The notes under the pieces are model-generated. The model made no database searches. It saw nothing but the letters and a program-made list of their open reading frames with translations, and was not told the origin of the DNA. A stretch of 64,000 nucleotides of DNA, taken from NCBI RefSeq assembly GCF_000975155.1, contig NZ_BBRG01000001.1:913999-977998 (forward strand), written 5' to 3'. Position numbers and translations under genes: made by a program. The DNA comes from Demequina globuliformis (lineage in GTDB: Bacteria; Actinomycetota; Actinomycetes; Actinomycetales; Demequinaceae). Within the stretch, counting starts at the first letter, position 1; each line of letters starts with the position of its first letter. Of the stretch, positions 36,509 through 45,532 are shown one piece after another.

Positions 36509-37786
36509 ATGGAACCGCCCGTGACTCAGCCGCCGCCCCTGCGCCGCTCCGGTGTGCGGGCATGGGACTTTGGGCTGTACGGGCTGGGCTTCCTGTTCAC
36601 GGTGATCGGGCTCATGAATCTCCCGCCAGCGTGGACAAACGGGTCTTCGAGCATGCTCGTTCTGGCGTGGGCCCTCGGCGTCGGCGCATGGGTGACGGTG
36701 TTCTTCCGTCGCTCGCGCCCGCTCCTGGTAGTTGGCGCAGGCGCCGTGCTGGCGCTGATAGGCAGCGAGTACCTGCTCATGCTCATCGGCGTGTACCACG
36801 CGCTCGTAGTCGCCAACAGGCGCCGTCAGCTCGTTCTCGGCGGCGCCGCCACGGGAATCGTGGGCCTCTTTTGGCTCCGCGAGATCACCACCGTATGGGG
36901 CGACCAGGCCGCCTACGCCGCCGACGAGTCCGCACTAACAGCCGCGATCGTCAGCGGCTTCGTTGCCTTGGCAAGCCTGGCCGTGACCTTCGGACTAGCG
37001 GCGCTGTCGCATAGCCAGCGCGCAGCCGACTCCCAGCGCGCGCGGGCCGACACCGAGCACACGCTCGCCACACAGTTGGGCGACGAACTTGCCCGCCAGG
37101 CCGAACGCAGCGAGATCGCGCGCGAGATTCACGATGGCCTCACGAACAAGTTGGCGTTGGTGTCGATGATGAGCGCCAATGTGGAGAAGGCGGTGGTCCA
37201 GGGTGACCCGCGGGCACCGGGACTGGCGCGCGAACTGCAAGGCCAGGCGCGGCTCGCGCTCGCCGAGTTGCGTGGCCTGGTGGAGAACCTGCGCACCGAG
37301 CCGGATTCAGCGCACGCTGCTCGGGGGAGCATGCGGACGGTGGGCGAGGTCATCACGGCTACGCGCGCGGCGGGAACGCCCGTCGACGCGATCGTCATCT
37401 TGGACGGCGCGCACCATGCGCCCGAGTCCCTGGACTCCGCGGTCTACCGACTCGTTCAAGAGGCCCTCACGAATGCGGTCAAGCATGCACCGGGGCGCAC
37501 CATCTCGCTCTTCCTGGAGGCCAACCCCACCTCCGGAGTGCGACTGCGTGTCACGAATGTGCTCGCGGCCGTGCCGCACTCGGGCGATGGTCGAGGCGCC
37601 GGCGCTGGGCTGGTCGGCATCCGCGAGCGCGTCACCGCCTTGCACGGGACGCTCTGGGCAGGGCCGTACGAGGGCGAGTTCATCGTGGACGTGACCGTCC
37701 CGTGGCCGGCGCCGTCCGTCTCGGCGGCCGATGCCCCTGCTGGGGCGGCAACCGGCGTTCCGGGAGAATCTAGGGTGGGCCCATGA
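36509..37786 (+). CDS. NarL-type sensor histidine kinase
   Basis: A 425-residue kinase with about five or six N-terminal membrane helices (20-165), a HisKA_3 dimerisation domain with phospho-accepting His208 in REIHDGLTNKLALV, and an HATPase domain containing EALTNAVKHAPG and GAGLVGIRERV. There is no large extracellular sensor, so a membrane signal is likely. The C-terminal tail is Ala/Pro-rich. The response regulator gene overlaps by ATGA. Confidence 0.92.
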   Translation: MEPPVTQPPPLRRSGVRAWDFGLYGLGFLFTVIGLMNLPPAWTNGSSSMLVLAWALGVGAWVTVFFRRSRPLLVVGAGAVLALIGSEYLLMLIGVYHALVVANRRRQLVLGGAATGIVGLFWLREITTVWGDQAAYAADESALTAAIVSGFVALASLAVTFGLAALSHSQRAADSQRARADTEHTLATQLGDELARQAERSEIAREIHDGLTNKLALVSMMSANVEKAVVQGDPRAPGLARELQGQARLALAELRGLVENLRTEPDSAHAARGSMRTVGEVITATRAAGTPVDAIVILDGAHHAPESLDSAVYRLVQEALTNAVKHAPGRTISLFLEANPTSGVRLRVTNVLAAVPHSGDGRGAGAGLVGIRERVTALHGTLWAGPYEGEFIVDVTVPWPAPSVSAADAPAGAATGVPGESRVGP

Positions 37787-38460
37787 GCTCTGACGGCCCG
37801 CACGCGTCGCCCGCCACCATCACGGTCGTGATCGCCGACGACGACCCGATGGTGCGCAACCAGGTGCGCTTCCTGCTCGACACGAACGACTCGGTCAGGA
37901 TCGCGGGCGAAGCGGCCGATGGCCACCAGGCCGTCGCCGCTGTCGCCGCCCATCGTCCCGACCTTGTGCTGATGGACGTCTCGATGCCAGGGATCTCCGG
38001 CATCGAGGCCACCCGTGCGATCGCGGCCACCGGAGCAGGCACGCGCGTCATCGCGTTAACCGCCCTTGGCCATGACGACGTGTTGATGGGCATGCTTGCG
38101 GCCGGCGCGGCCGGGTTTGTTCCCAAGGAGTACGCGATCGAGGATCTCGAGGCCGCGATCACGTGCGTCGCCCGTGGCGACAGCTATGTGTCACCCCACT
38201 GCCAGCCCGCGCTCATTCGCCAGTTGACACAGGGCGGGGCCCACGCGGGGCGCGATCAGGCTCGGCAGCAGTTGTCCTCGCTGTCCGACCGGGAACGTGA
38301 GGTCGCCAACCACGTGGCGACGGGCGCCAAGACCGCCCAGATAGCGTCGGCGCTGTACGTGTCCGAGTCGACCGTGAAGAGCCAACTGGACTCCATCCGC
38401 ACCAAACTGGGCGTGTCCAGCCGCGAGGAGATCGCCGTCTTGGTCGAGCGAGCGCGTTAA
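37783..38460 (+). CDS. NarL/LuxR-type response regulator
   Basis: A 225-residue regulator. The receiver has Asp20-Asp21, phospho-accepting Asp65 in VLMDVSMPG and Lys115 in VPKEY. The C-terminal HTH includes LSDREREVANHVATGAKTAQ followed by STVKSQLDSIRTKLG. It pairs with the kinase just upstream. Its TAA shares four bases (TTAA) with the stop of the convergent HTH gene. Confidence 0.93.
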   Translation: MSSDGPHASPATITVVIADDDPMVRNQVRFLLDTNDSVRIAGEAADGHQAVAAVAAHRPDLVLMDVSMPGISGIEATRAIAATGAGTRVIALTALGHDDVLMGMLAAGAAGFVPKEYAIEDLEAAITCVARGDSYVSPHCQPALIRQLTQGGAHAGRDQARQQLSSLSDREREVANHVATGAKTAQIASALYVSESTVKSQLDSIRTKLGVSSREEIAVLVERAR

Positions 38461-38699
38461 CTGGGGCGAGCAGCGTCCCGCACCAGCAAGTCGCCCACCT
38501 CGCAATCGAGCACCGCGCAGATCGCGGCCAGCGTCGAATAGCGGATGGCCTTCGCGCGGTCATTCTTGAGCACAGACAAGTTCACGACAGAGACCCCGAC
38601 CGCCTCGCTCAGCGCAGTCAGAGTCATGCCTCGCGCATCCAGGAGCTCGTCGAGCCGGCAGTGAATGCCCGTGTCCTCGTTGCTCTCCGCTGGGCTCAT
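38457..38699 (-). CDS. Small Cro/C1-type HTH regulator (YozG-like)
   Basis: An 80-residue DNA-binding protein with LDELLDARGMTLTALSEAVG and a second helix region containing VVNLSVLKNDRAKAIRYSTL. This matches YozG-like regulators normally encoded after DUF2975 proteins. Its ATG overlaps the DUF2975 stop by four bases. It probably binds the repeated TATCGAT sites upstream of the pair. Confidence 0.88.
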   Translation of the reverse strand: MSPAESNEDTGIHCRLDELLDARGMTLTALSEAVGVSVVNLSVLKNDRAKAIRYSTLAAICAVLDCEVGDLLVRDAARPS

Positions 38700-39337
38700 A
38701 CCAGGCCCTCCGTGTCGCGCTGGAGGCGTTCGCCCACCTGAAAGGCGGCCGCAAACGCTCCCACCACGAGATACACAAAGAACGGCGCAAGACTCGTCTC
38801 GAAGATGACGTAATCGTCGTAGGTGTAGTCGCTCAACGCGGACAATGCACCGTTCGTCGTCATGTTCATCAGCACTCCTGAACCAAACCACCCGACCAAG
38901 AGCACGCCAGCTCCAATGTAGATCAGTCGCGATGTCCGCCCGCTAAACGCAGTGCCGCGGGCAAGGCGAAGGAACAGCGCAGCAGCGAATCCGCACGCGA
39001 CAATGACCATGAGGGCTGTCCAGATGGGTTGGGCGTAGAGCGCAAAGAGAGTCGCCGGCGCCGGGTTCGGCACCACCACCGTGGCCGTGTCGACGGAGGC
39101 GGTCACCGCCGCACCGTCAGGGCCCAACGGCAGCTCGGCCTCGTGGCCAGACAGGGGCACGGTGACGGGCACATCGCGCCCATCGCCCACCTCGCGAAGT
39201 CGCCCCACCGCCGGCACCAACGCCAGCAATGACCCCAACGCCACCACGCCGATCGAGATGTACATGCCGATGCGATCGGCCTTGTCCAACATCCGCTGAT
39301 TGCCCGCAGGCCCCGTGCCGCTTGATGACTCACCCAT
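38696..39337 (-). CDS. DUF2975 membrane protein
   Basis: A 213-residue protein with four membrane segments (about 24-45, 104-125, 136-158 and 180-202). One extracytoplasmic loop follows the first helix, and the RTSRLIYIGAGVLL region is typical of DUF2975. AAGGGGA precedes the ATG. Such proteins are paired with small HTH regulators and are of unknown function, possibly acting as membrane sensors or anti-regulators. Confidence 0.88.
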   Translation of the reverse strand: MGESSSGTGPAGNQRMLDKADRIGMYISIGVVALGSLLALVPAVGRLREVGDGRDVPVTVPLSGHEAELPLGPDGAAVTASVDTATVVVPNPAPATLFALYAQPIWTALMVIVACGFAAALFLRLARGTAFSGRTSRLIYIGAGVLLVGWFGSGVLMNMTTNGALSALSDYTYDDYVIFETSLAPFFVYLVVGAFAAAFQVGERLQRDTEGLV

Positions 39338-39347
39338 GGCGTCCCCT

Positions 39348-39387
39348 TATCGATTTTCGTTGTTATCGATAAACGATACATATCGAT
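39348..39387. promoter_or_regulatory. Array of TATCGAT sites upstream of DUF2975/HTH pair
   Basis: TATCGAT occurs at 39348, 39364 and 39381, spaced 16 and 17 bases. The middle copy is part of the perfect palindrome TTATCGATAA (39363-39372). The AT-rich stretch directly precedes the DUF2975 start and stands out from the GC-rich background. It is a likely autoregulatory operator for the HTH protein. Confidence 0.65.
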
Positions 39388-39489
39388 GATCGTTACGTCA
39401 ACGGCGGGCCCGCCCGGCCCGCGCGGGACGCAGGGCGACCCGAGTGCGGGCGCCCAACGGGCATCGGCCCTCATCACGCTCACGGCGTA

Positions 39490-39512
39490 GTGTTCATGCC
39501 CCTAGCGAACAC
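39490..39512. promoter_or_regulatory. Inverted repeat in the clpC promoter region
   Basis: GTGTTC and GAACAC form a perfect 6-bp inverted repeat separated by 11 bases. CAATAT about 3 bases downstream could be a -10 element, putting the repeat over the promoter. Stress regulators of clp genes (ClgR, CtsR, HspR) bind inverted or direct repeats; this one does not match their consensus exactly. Confidence 0.45.
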
Positions 39513-39610
39513 GGCAATATAGGCCCCCTCCCGCTCGTTAGCCTGGACAGCAGATACCGGTGAACTGAGGCGACCCCGCCCACGAGCCGGCTGGTCTTGA
39601 GGAGGCAAAA

Positions 39611-42208
39611 ATGTTCGAGCGGTTCACTGATCGGGCCCGACGAGTCGTGGTGCTGGCGCAGGAAGAAGCGCGCATGCTCAACCACAACTACATCGGCACC
39701 GAGCACATCCTGCTGGGTCTGGTTCGCGAGGGCGAAGGAGTCGCCGCCAAGGCGCTGGAGTCCATGGACATCTCGCTGAACGCCGTGCGCGAGCAGGTCC
39801 AGGAGATCATCGGAGAGGGCTCGCACGCCCCATCCGGCCACATCCCCTTCACCCCGCGCGCCAAGAAGGTTCTGGAGCTGTCCCTGCGCGAGGCGCTGCA
39901 GCTGGGTCACAACTACATCGGCACCGAGCACATCCTGCTGGGCCTCATCCGCGAGGGTGAAGGCGTCGCGGCGAAGGTGCTCGACAAGCTGGGTGCTGAC
40001 CTCGGTTCGGTTCGCCAGCAGGTCATTCAGCTCCTCAGCGGCTACGAGGGCAAGGAGCCGGCCACTGCTGGCGCCGGTCCCGCAGAGGGCACCCCGGCCG
40101 GGTCCACGGTGCTGGACCAGTTTGGCCGTAACTACACGCAGGCAGCGCGCGAAGGCAAGCTCGACCCCGTCGTGGGACGCGAGCTCATCCAGGAGCGCGT
40201 GATGCAGGTGCTCAGCCGCCGCACCAAGAACAACCCCGTCCTGATTGGCGAGCCCGGCGTCGGTAAGACCGCCGTCGTCGAAGGCCTTGCCCAGGCGATC
40301 GTGCGCGGCGACGTGCCGGAGACCCTGAAGGACAAGCACCTCTACACGCTTGACCTCGGATCGCTCGTGGCTGGCTCGCGCTACCGCGGTGACTTCGAGG
40401 AGCGCCTCAAGAAGGTGCTGAAGGAGATCCGCACCCGCGGCGACATCATCCTGTTCATCGATGAGATCCACACCCTCGTGGGCGCAGGTGCGGCCGAGGG
40501 CGCCATCGACGCGGCCTCGATTTTGAAGCCGATGCTTGCCCGCGGTGAGCTGCAGACCATCGGTGCCACCACGCTGGACGAGTACCGCAAGAACGTGGAG
40601 AAGGACCCCGCGCTCGAGCGTCGCTTCCAGCCCATTCAGGTTCCCGAGCCCGAGCTCGCGCACGCCATCGAGATCCTCAAGGGTCTGCGCGACCGCTACG
40701 AGGCGTTCCACCGCGTCACCATCACGGACGAGGCCATCGTGGCCGCCGCCCAGATGGCTGACCGCTACATCTCCGACCGGTTCCTGCCGGACAAGGCGAT
40801 CGACCTGATCGATGAGGCCGGTGCGCGCCTGCGCATCCGTCGCATGACCAGCCCGCCGGAACTGCGTGACCTCGACGAGCGCATCGCAGAGGTGCGTCGC
40901 GAGAAGGAGTCGGCGATCGACGAGCAGCAGTTCGAGAAGGCTGCGAACCTTCGCGATGTTGAGCGCCGCCTGTCCGAGGAGCGCGCGGAGAAGGAAGAGG
41001 CCTGGAAGTCCGGCGACCTCGACGTTGCCGCTGTGGTCGACGAGGAACTGATCGCCGAGGTTCTCGCAATGTCCACCGGTGTGCCGGTGACCCGCGTGTC
41101 CTCCGACGAGTCCTCGCGCCTGCTCCAGATGGAGTCCGAGCTGCACAAGCGCGTCATTGGTCAGGAGCAGGCCATCAAGGTCCTGTCCCAGTCCATCCGC
41201 CGCACCCGTGCCGGCCTGAAGGACCCCAAGCGTCCCGGTGGTTCGTTCATCTTCGCCGGTCCCACCGGTGTCGGAAAGACGGAGCTCGCCAAGACCCTTG
41301 CCGAGTTCCTGTTCGGCGACGAGGACGCGCTCATCTCGCTCGACATGTCCGAGTACGGCGAGAAGCACACCGTGGCTCGCCTCTTCGGTGCGCCTCCCGG
41401 CTACGTGGGCTTCGAAGAGGGCGGCCAGCTCACCGAGAAGGTCCGCCGCAAGCCGTTCTCCGTGGTGCTGTTCGACGAGGTCGAGAAGGCCCACCCGGAC
41501 ATCTTCAACTCGCTGCTGCAGATCCTGGAAGACGGAAAGCTCACCGACGCCCAGGGCCGCGAGGTCAATTTCAAGAACACCATCGTGATCATGACCACGA
41601 ACCTGGGTGCAGACGCCATCTCGCGTCGCCAGGCCACGGGCTTCTCGGTGCAGTCGGAAACCGGCCACACCTACGAAGAGATGACCAAGCTGGTGAACGG
41701 AAAGCTCAAGGAGCACTTCAAGCCTGAATTCCTCAACCGCGTGGACAACGTGGTGGTCTTCCCGCAGCTCACGCAGGACGAGATCGTGGAGATCGTGGAC
41801 CTCATGGTCGCCCGCCTCGACGAGCGTATGCGCGACAAGGACATGGCGATCGAGCTCACCGATGCCGCGAAGCGCCTGCTGGCGGAGAAGGGCTACGACC
41901 CCGTGTTGGGTGCCCGTCCCTTGCGCCGCGCCTTGCAGCGTGAGATCGAGGACCCGTTGAGCGAGAAGATCCTCTTTGGCGAGGTCACGTCCGGCCAGTT
42001 GGTGCAGGTTGACGCTCAGGGCGAAGGCATCCTGGGTGAGTTCACCTTCACCGGTATTGACCGCAGCGACCTCCTCAGCGACGCCGACATCCCTGCCGAG
42101 GAGCGCGAGGTGCGCGTCGGAGGCGGCGAGGCCGAGGGTGCGGATGTCCCCCGCGACGGTGGCTCGTCCGACAACGGCGGCGATGCTCAGGCAGCCGCCA
42201 ACGAGTAA
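39611..42208 (+). CDS. clpC: ATP-dependent Clp protease ATP-binding subunit ClpC
   Basis: An 865-residue AAA+ unfoldase feeding ClpP. Two N-terminal repeats carry the same [12 protein letters not shown] segment at 26-37 and 101-112, encoded by closely similar DNA 225 bp apart. D1 Walker A GEPGVGKT is at 213-220, a UVR-type coiled coil lies near 430-465, and D2 Walker A GPTGVGKT is at 550-557. The C-terminal tail is Gly/Glu/Asp-rich. GGAGG lies six bases before the ATG. In actinobacteria ClpC is essential and the target of cyclic peptide antibiotics such as cyclomarin. Confidence 0.97.
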   Translation: MFERFTDRARRVVVLAQEEARMLNHNYIGTEHILLGLVREGEGVAAKALESMDISLNAVREQVQEIIGEGSHAPSGHIPFTPRAKKVLELSLREALQLGHNYIGTEHILLGLIREGEGVAAKVLDKLGADLGSVRQQVIQLLSGYEGKEPATAGAGPAEGTPAGSTVLDQFGRNYTQAAREGKLDPVVGRELIQERVMQVLSRRTKNNPVLIGEPGVGKTAVVEGLAQAIVRGDVPETLKDKHLYTLDLGSLVAGSRYRGDFEERLKKVLKEIRTRGDIILFIDEIHTLVGAGAAEGAIDAASILKPMLARGELQTIGATTLDEYRKNVEKDPALERRFQPIQVPEPELAHAIEILKGLRDRYEAFHRVTITDEAIVAAAQMADRYISDRFLPDKAIDLIDEAGARLRIRRMTSPPELRDLDERIAEVRREKESAIDEQQFEKAANLRDVERRLSEERAEKEEAWKSGDLDVAAVVDEELIAEVLAMSTGVPVTRVSSDESSRLLQMESELHKRVIGQEQAIKVLSQSIRRTRAGLKDPKRPGGSFIFAGPTGVGKTELAKTLAEFLFGDEDALISLDMSEYGEKHTVARLFGAPPGYVGFEEGGQLTEKVRRKPFSVVLFDEVEKAHPDIFNSLLQILEDGKLTDAQGREVNFKNTIVIMTTNLGADAISRRQATGFSVQSETGHTYEEMTKLVNGKLKEHFKPEFLNRVDNVVVFPQLTQDEIVEIVDLMVARLDERMRDKDMAIELTDAAKRLLAEKGYDPVLGARPLRRALQREIEDPLSEKILFGEVTSGQLVQVDAQGEGILGEFTFTGIDRSDLLSDADIPAEEREVRVGGGEAEGADVPRDGGSSDNGGDAQAAANE

Positions 42209-42220
42209 GTCTCAGTAAGC

Positions 42221-42260
42221 CGAAAGGCCCCGGCTCCCTCGAGGGAGCCGGGGCCTTTCG
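42221..42260. terminator. Perfect 40-bp palindrome after clpC
   Basis: The 40 bases are exactly self-complementary, centred on CTCGAG, with A-rich and T-rich ends (CGAAAGGCCCC and GGGGCCTTTCG). It folds to an 18-bp stem with a 4-base loop on either strand. It lies between convergent clpC and DoxX genes and should terminate both. Confidence 0.85.
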
Positions 42261-42299
42261 CGTTGATGCTGCCTGCCGCACCGCGTGCGGCGACGATGA

Positions 42300-42686
42300 C
42301 TAGTTGCCGCCGAGCGAGAACTCGCCAATGCGGCCCACAAAGACGATGAGCGCAATCACCATCAGCAGCGCCGGCACAGTGATGTTGGCCAGCGGGTCAC
42401 CGCGACGAATGTGCACGAACGCCGCGCCACCGCCAATGACCATGAGTCCGGCTGCGGCCACGGGGACAATCCACGGGATGAAGCCGATGATCGGAAACAA
42501 GACGACGGCGATAGAGCCCACGATCTCCGCCGCACCAATGAGGCGCACCTGCTTGTCGTCGAAGTCGTTTGCCCAGTCCTGGCCCAGTTCAATTGAGCGA
42601 GCCTTGCCGCGCACCAAGTGGACAAAGCCCGACGGGATAAAGACGGCGGCGAGTGCGATCACAGCGACCCATAGAGCTGCATCCAT
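42300..42686 (-). CDS. DoxX-like membrane protein
   Basis: A 128-residue protein with four membrane helices (about 4-22, 50-68, 72-92 and 103-120). An RLIGAAEIVGSIAVVLFPI segment is typical of the DoxX-like group. GAGGAGG precedes the ATG. The role is unknown; relatives are linked to oxidative stress or thiosulfate metabolism. Confidence 0.85.
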   Translation of the reverse strand: MDAALWVAVIALAAVFIPSGFVHLVRGKARSIELGQDWANDFDDKQVRLIGAAEIVGSIAVVLFPIIGFIPWIVPVAAAGLMVIGGGAAFVHIRRGDPLANITVPALLMVIALIVFVGRIGEFSLGGN

Positions 42687-42832
42687 GGTGGTCCTCCTCA
42701 GTTGAACTTCCTTGCTGAGGTCAGACTATTGCAGGTGGGCGTTCCGCACGGCCTGCGCCGGGCCAATACCGCCGTGTCCCACCTCCTACCAAACGGTCAG
42801 CAGAACCCGAGAATCGGCCCTACCCTAGAAAG

Positions 42833-43846
42833 ATGACTCACACACCCCACGTCGCCGCCGACGATCGCTACGAGACCATGAAGTACCGCCGCTCCGGTAA
42901 GTCGGGCCTGAAGCTCCCCGGCGTCAGCCTGGGGCTGTGGCACAACTTCGGCGGTGCGAACGACACCGACACGATGCGCGACACCATCCGCACCGCTTTC
43001 GACCTGGGTGTCACGCACTACGACCTCGCGAACAACTACGGCCCTCCCGCCGGCTCCGCCGAGGAGAACTTTGGTCGCATTTTCCACCAGGACTTGGCGC
43101 CGTACCGCGACGAGATCCTGATCTCGTCCAAGGCGGGGTACTACATGTGGCCCGGGCCCTACGGCGAGTGGGGCTCGCGCAAGAACCTGCTGTCATCGCT
43201 CGACCAGTCGTTGACCCGCATGCGCCTGGACTACGTCGACATCTTCTACTCGCACCGCTTTGACCCCGACACGCCGCTCGAGGAGACCATCGGGGCGCTG
43301 GACACCGCGGTGCGTAGCGGCCGCGCGCTGTACGCGGGCATCTCCAATTATGGACCCGAGCAGACGCGCGAGGCGGTGCGTATTGCTCGCGACCTCGGCA
43401 CGCCCATCCTCATCAACCAGTTCCCGTACTCGATGTTTGAGCGCACCCCTGAAGACGGGCTGCTCGACACCCTCGATGCTGAGGGCCTGGGGTCGATCGT
43501 GTTCTCGCCGCTCGCGCAGGGGATGCTGACCGACCGCTACCTCAACGGCGTGCCAGAGGGCTCGCGCGCGACGCACTCGCAGTTCCTCAGCGAGAACCAA
43601 CTGACCCCCACCTACCTCGAGCGGGTGGGCGCCCTCAACGAGATCGCGAAGGGCCGCGGCCAGACGCTGGCACAGTTGGCGATTCAGTGGGTGCTGCGTG
43701 GCGATCGCGTCACGTCCGCGCTCGTGGGCGCGTCTTCGGCCAAGCAGCTGCGGGACACGGTCGCGGCGCTGGACTTCGCGCCGCTTAGCGAGGACGAGGT
43801 CGCAGCGATCGAGCCGCACGCCGTTCACGGCACGCACCACCGCTAA
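42833..43846 (+). CDS. Aldo/keto reductase (YghZ-like)
   Basis: A 337-residue TIM-barrel oxidoreductase. Catalytic residues are Asp64, Tyr69 (DLANNYGPPAGSAEENFG), Lys100 (ISSKAGYYMWPGPYG) and His141 (YSHRFDP). The KAGYxMWPGPYGEWGSRK context matches YghZ/Kv-beta-like NADPH enzymes that reduce L-glyceraldehyde 3-phosphate and methylglyoxal. The in vivo substrate is not certain. Confidence 0.92.
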   Translation: MTHTPHVAADDRYETMKYRRSGKSGLKLPGVSLGLWHNFGGANDTDTMRDTIRTAFDLGVTHYDLANNYGPPAGSAEENFGRIFHQDLAPYRDEILISSKAGYYMWPGPYGEWGSRKNLLSSLDQSLTRMRLDYVDIFYSHRFDPDTPLEETIGALDTAVRSGRALYAGISNYGPEQTREAVRIARDLGTPILINQFPYSMFERTPEDGLLDTLDAEGLGSIVFSPLAQGMLTDRYLNGVPEGSRATHSQFLSENQLTPTYLERVGALNEIAKGRGQTLAQLAIQWVLRGDRVTSALVGASSAKQLRDTVAALDFAPLSEDEVAAIEPHAVHGTHHR

Positions 43847-43863
43847 TCCCACCCTCCCCCTTT

Positions 43864-43925
43864 AGCCAAATGGCTCCATTTCGCTGTTTTAGGTCACCTA
43901 GACAGCGAGATGGAGCCATTTGGCG
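43864..43925. repeat. Inverted pair of the palindromic element forming a long hairpin
   Basis: Two copies of the 27-bp element face each other: the left copy on the minus strand at 43864-43890 and the right copy on the plus strand at 43901-43925. Together they form a stem of about 23 bp with one T-G pair, around the loop TTTAGGTCACCTAG. The structure lies between convergent genes (aldo/keto reductase and mutY) and would terminate both. Confidence 0.8.
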
Positions 43926-43940
43926 TGGAGGGGAGGGGGG

Positions 43941-44831
43941 TTAGAGCGTGTAGGTGACCGGTTCGCCACCCCGGGCTTCAACCAAACCATCGGCCACCAA
44001 GGAGGCAAGACAGCGGTCGCGCTGCTCGGGTTCCACGTCTTCTAGTTGAGGGCAACTAGCCAAGTCCACCGGGGCATCGGCCTCCCGCAACAGGGCCATC
44101 ATGCGCCCCCGCACCTGCCGGTCCGTGCCGTGCCACGCCTGCGTGCGCCGCGGCGCCTCCTCCAAGCCGGGGGCGCCGGCCGCTACCCATGCGCACTCGG
44201 CCTGCAGCGGACACTCGTCGCAGCGAGGCCGCCGCGCCGTGCACACCAGCGCCCCCAATTCCATTGATCCCGCGTTCCACGCCGCCGCTTCGAGGGCCGA
44301 TGCCGGGACAAGCGCCGCTGCGTGCTCACGTTCGGCTCGGGTGAGGTGCGCTGTGGGCAACGGTTGGGCGCGCCACGCCCGGCCGATGACGCGGCGCACG
44401 TTCGTGTCGAGCACCACCGCGCGCTCACCAAACGCGAAGGCGCGCACCGCGTTCGCCGTGTATTCGCCAATGCCCGGCAGTGCGAGCAACTCGTCCAGCT
44501 CGCGCGGCACATCGCCACCGTGACGCTCCACCAGCACGGCGGCGCATTCCTTGAGGCGCTTGGCGCGGCGGGGGTACCCCAACCGTCCCCAGGCCCGCAG
44601 CACATCCGCTTGGGGCGCCGCGGCCAGGTCGTGGGCAGTTGGCCACCGGCTCATCCACTCGCGCCACACGGGCTCGACGCGGTTGACGGGGGTTTGCTGC
44701 AGCATGATCTCGGACACGAGCACACCCCACGCCGAGCAGCCGGGGTCTCGCCATGGCAGGTCGCGCGCCTCGCGTGCGAACCACGCGATAACGTCCTCCA
44801 CGCGGGAGTCGATGCGAGAAGCGGGCGGCAT
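43941..44831 (-). CDS. mutY: A/G-specific adenine glycosylase
   Basis: A 296-residue MutY removing adenine opposite 8-oxoguanine. Catalytic Glu41 is in VSEIMLQQTPVNRV, the helix-hairpin-helix is LPGIGEYTANAVRAFAF, and Asp142 is in LDTNVRRVIG. Fe-S ligands Cys197, Cys204, Cys207 and Cys213 fit C-x6-C-x2-C-x5-C. The C-terminal NUDIX-like 8-oxoG domain of E. coli MutY is missing, as is normal in actinobacteria. GAAGG precedes the chosen ATG; an upstream start is possible. Confidence 0.95.
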   Translation of the reverse strand: MPPASRIDSRVEDVIAWFAREARDLPWRDPGCSAWGVLVSEIMLQQTPVNRVEPVWREWMSRWPTAHDLAAAPQADVLRAWGRLGYPRRAKRLKECAAVLVERHGGDVPRELDELLALPGIGEYTANAVRAFAFGERAVVLDTNVRRVIGRAWRAQPLPTAHLTRAEREHAAALVPASALEAAAWNAGSMELGALVCTARRPRCDECPLQAECAWVAAGAPGLEEAPRRTQAWHGTDRQVRGRMMALLREADAPVDLASCPQLEDVEPEQRDRCLASLVADGLVEARGGEPVTYTL

Positions 44832-44893
44832 GCCTTCATTGTCCCAGCGCCCGACGGGGTTACGGTTTCTGTAAGCCACTCGAGGAGGACGCG

Positions 44894-45532
44894 ATGGGAT
44901 CGCTACAACACCCGGTGGGCGACCAGCCGCCGCAGGTGTACTGGTTCCGCCGCGTGCTGGTGCTTGTCGTACTGATTGCCATCATTGTGGGCGGGTGGTT
45001 CCTGGTCTCAGCGCTGACCGGCGGGGACAACGCGTCGACCGAGAACGGCACGCCCGCGACCTCCGGCAGCCCAGAGCCCACGGTGACGACCTCCACGGGC
45101 GCCGCCTCGCTCGAGGATCCGTCGCAGCCGTGCACGGCAGACGATGTCACGGTGGCCGCCGTCGCCTCCCCCGAGAGCCCCGAGATTGGCACCATGCCCG
45201 CCTTCGATCTGTCGATCAAGCACACCGGCATCTCCGCGTGCACGCTGTCGACGGATGCGGATGGCACGGAACTCGCGATTAGCTCAGGTAACGACCAGTA
45301 CTACTCGACCAACTGGTGTCCCGAGGACCCGGGCTTTGAGTCCAAGGAGTGGATCCTGCAGCCGGAGGACTCAGAGGCGCTCCAGGTCGTGTGGCCCGGC
45401 ATCTGGCAGAACGAGGAATGCGGCGGACCCGTGGGTGACGTCCGCCCTGGCACGTACAACGCGGCTATCTCGGTCGCCGGCATCACCGCGGACGTCGTGC
45501 CCTTCGCGATGGTCGAGGCCGCGTCACCCTAG
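44894..45532 (+). CDS. Single-pass extracytoplasmic protein, DUF4232-like region
   Basis: A 212-residue protein with a membrane helix (about 21-41), a Thr/Ser/Pro-rich linker and a beta domain with six cysteines. TADDVTVAAVASPESPEIGTM and later segments resemble DUF4232-type secreted domains. GAGGAGG precedes the ATG. It is divergent from mutY, and its TAG shares four bases (CTAG) with the radA stop. Function unknown. Confidence 0.75.
   Translation: MGSLQHPVGDQPPQVYWFRRVLVLVVLIAIIVGGWFLVSALTGGDNASTENGTPATSGSPEPTVTTSTGAASLEDPSQPCTADDVTVAAVASPESPEIGTMPAFDLSIKHTGISACTLSTDADGTELAISSGNDQYYSTNWCPEDPGFESKEWILQPEDSEALQVVWPGIWQNEECGGPVGDVRPGTYNAAISVAGITADVVPFAMVEAASP

Noticed and set aside
39494-41716. 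A 740-codon open frame antisense to clpC
   Set aside because: clpC covers the same DNA with full family motifs. Long antisense frames are expected in GC-rich genes because the third-position bias removes stop codons. It is rich in Leu/Val/His with no domain.
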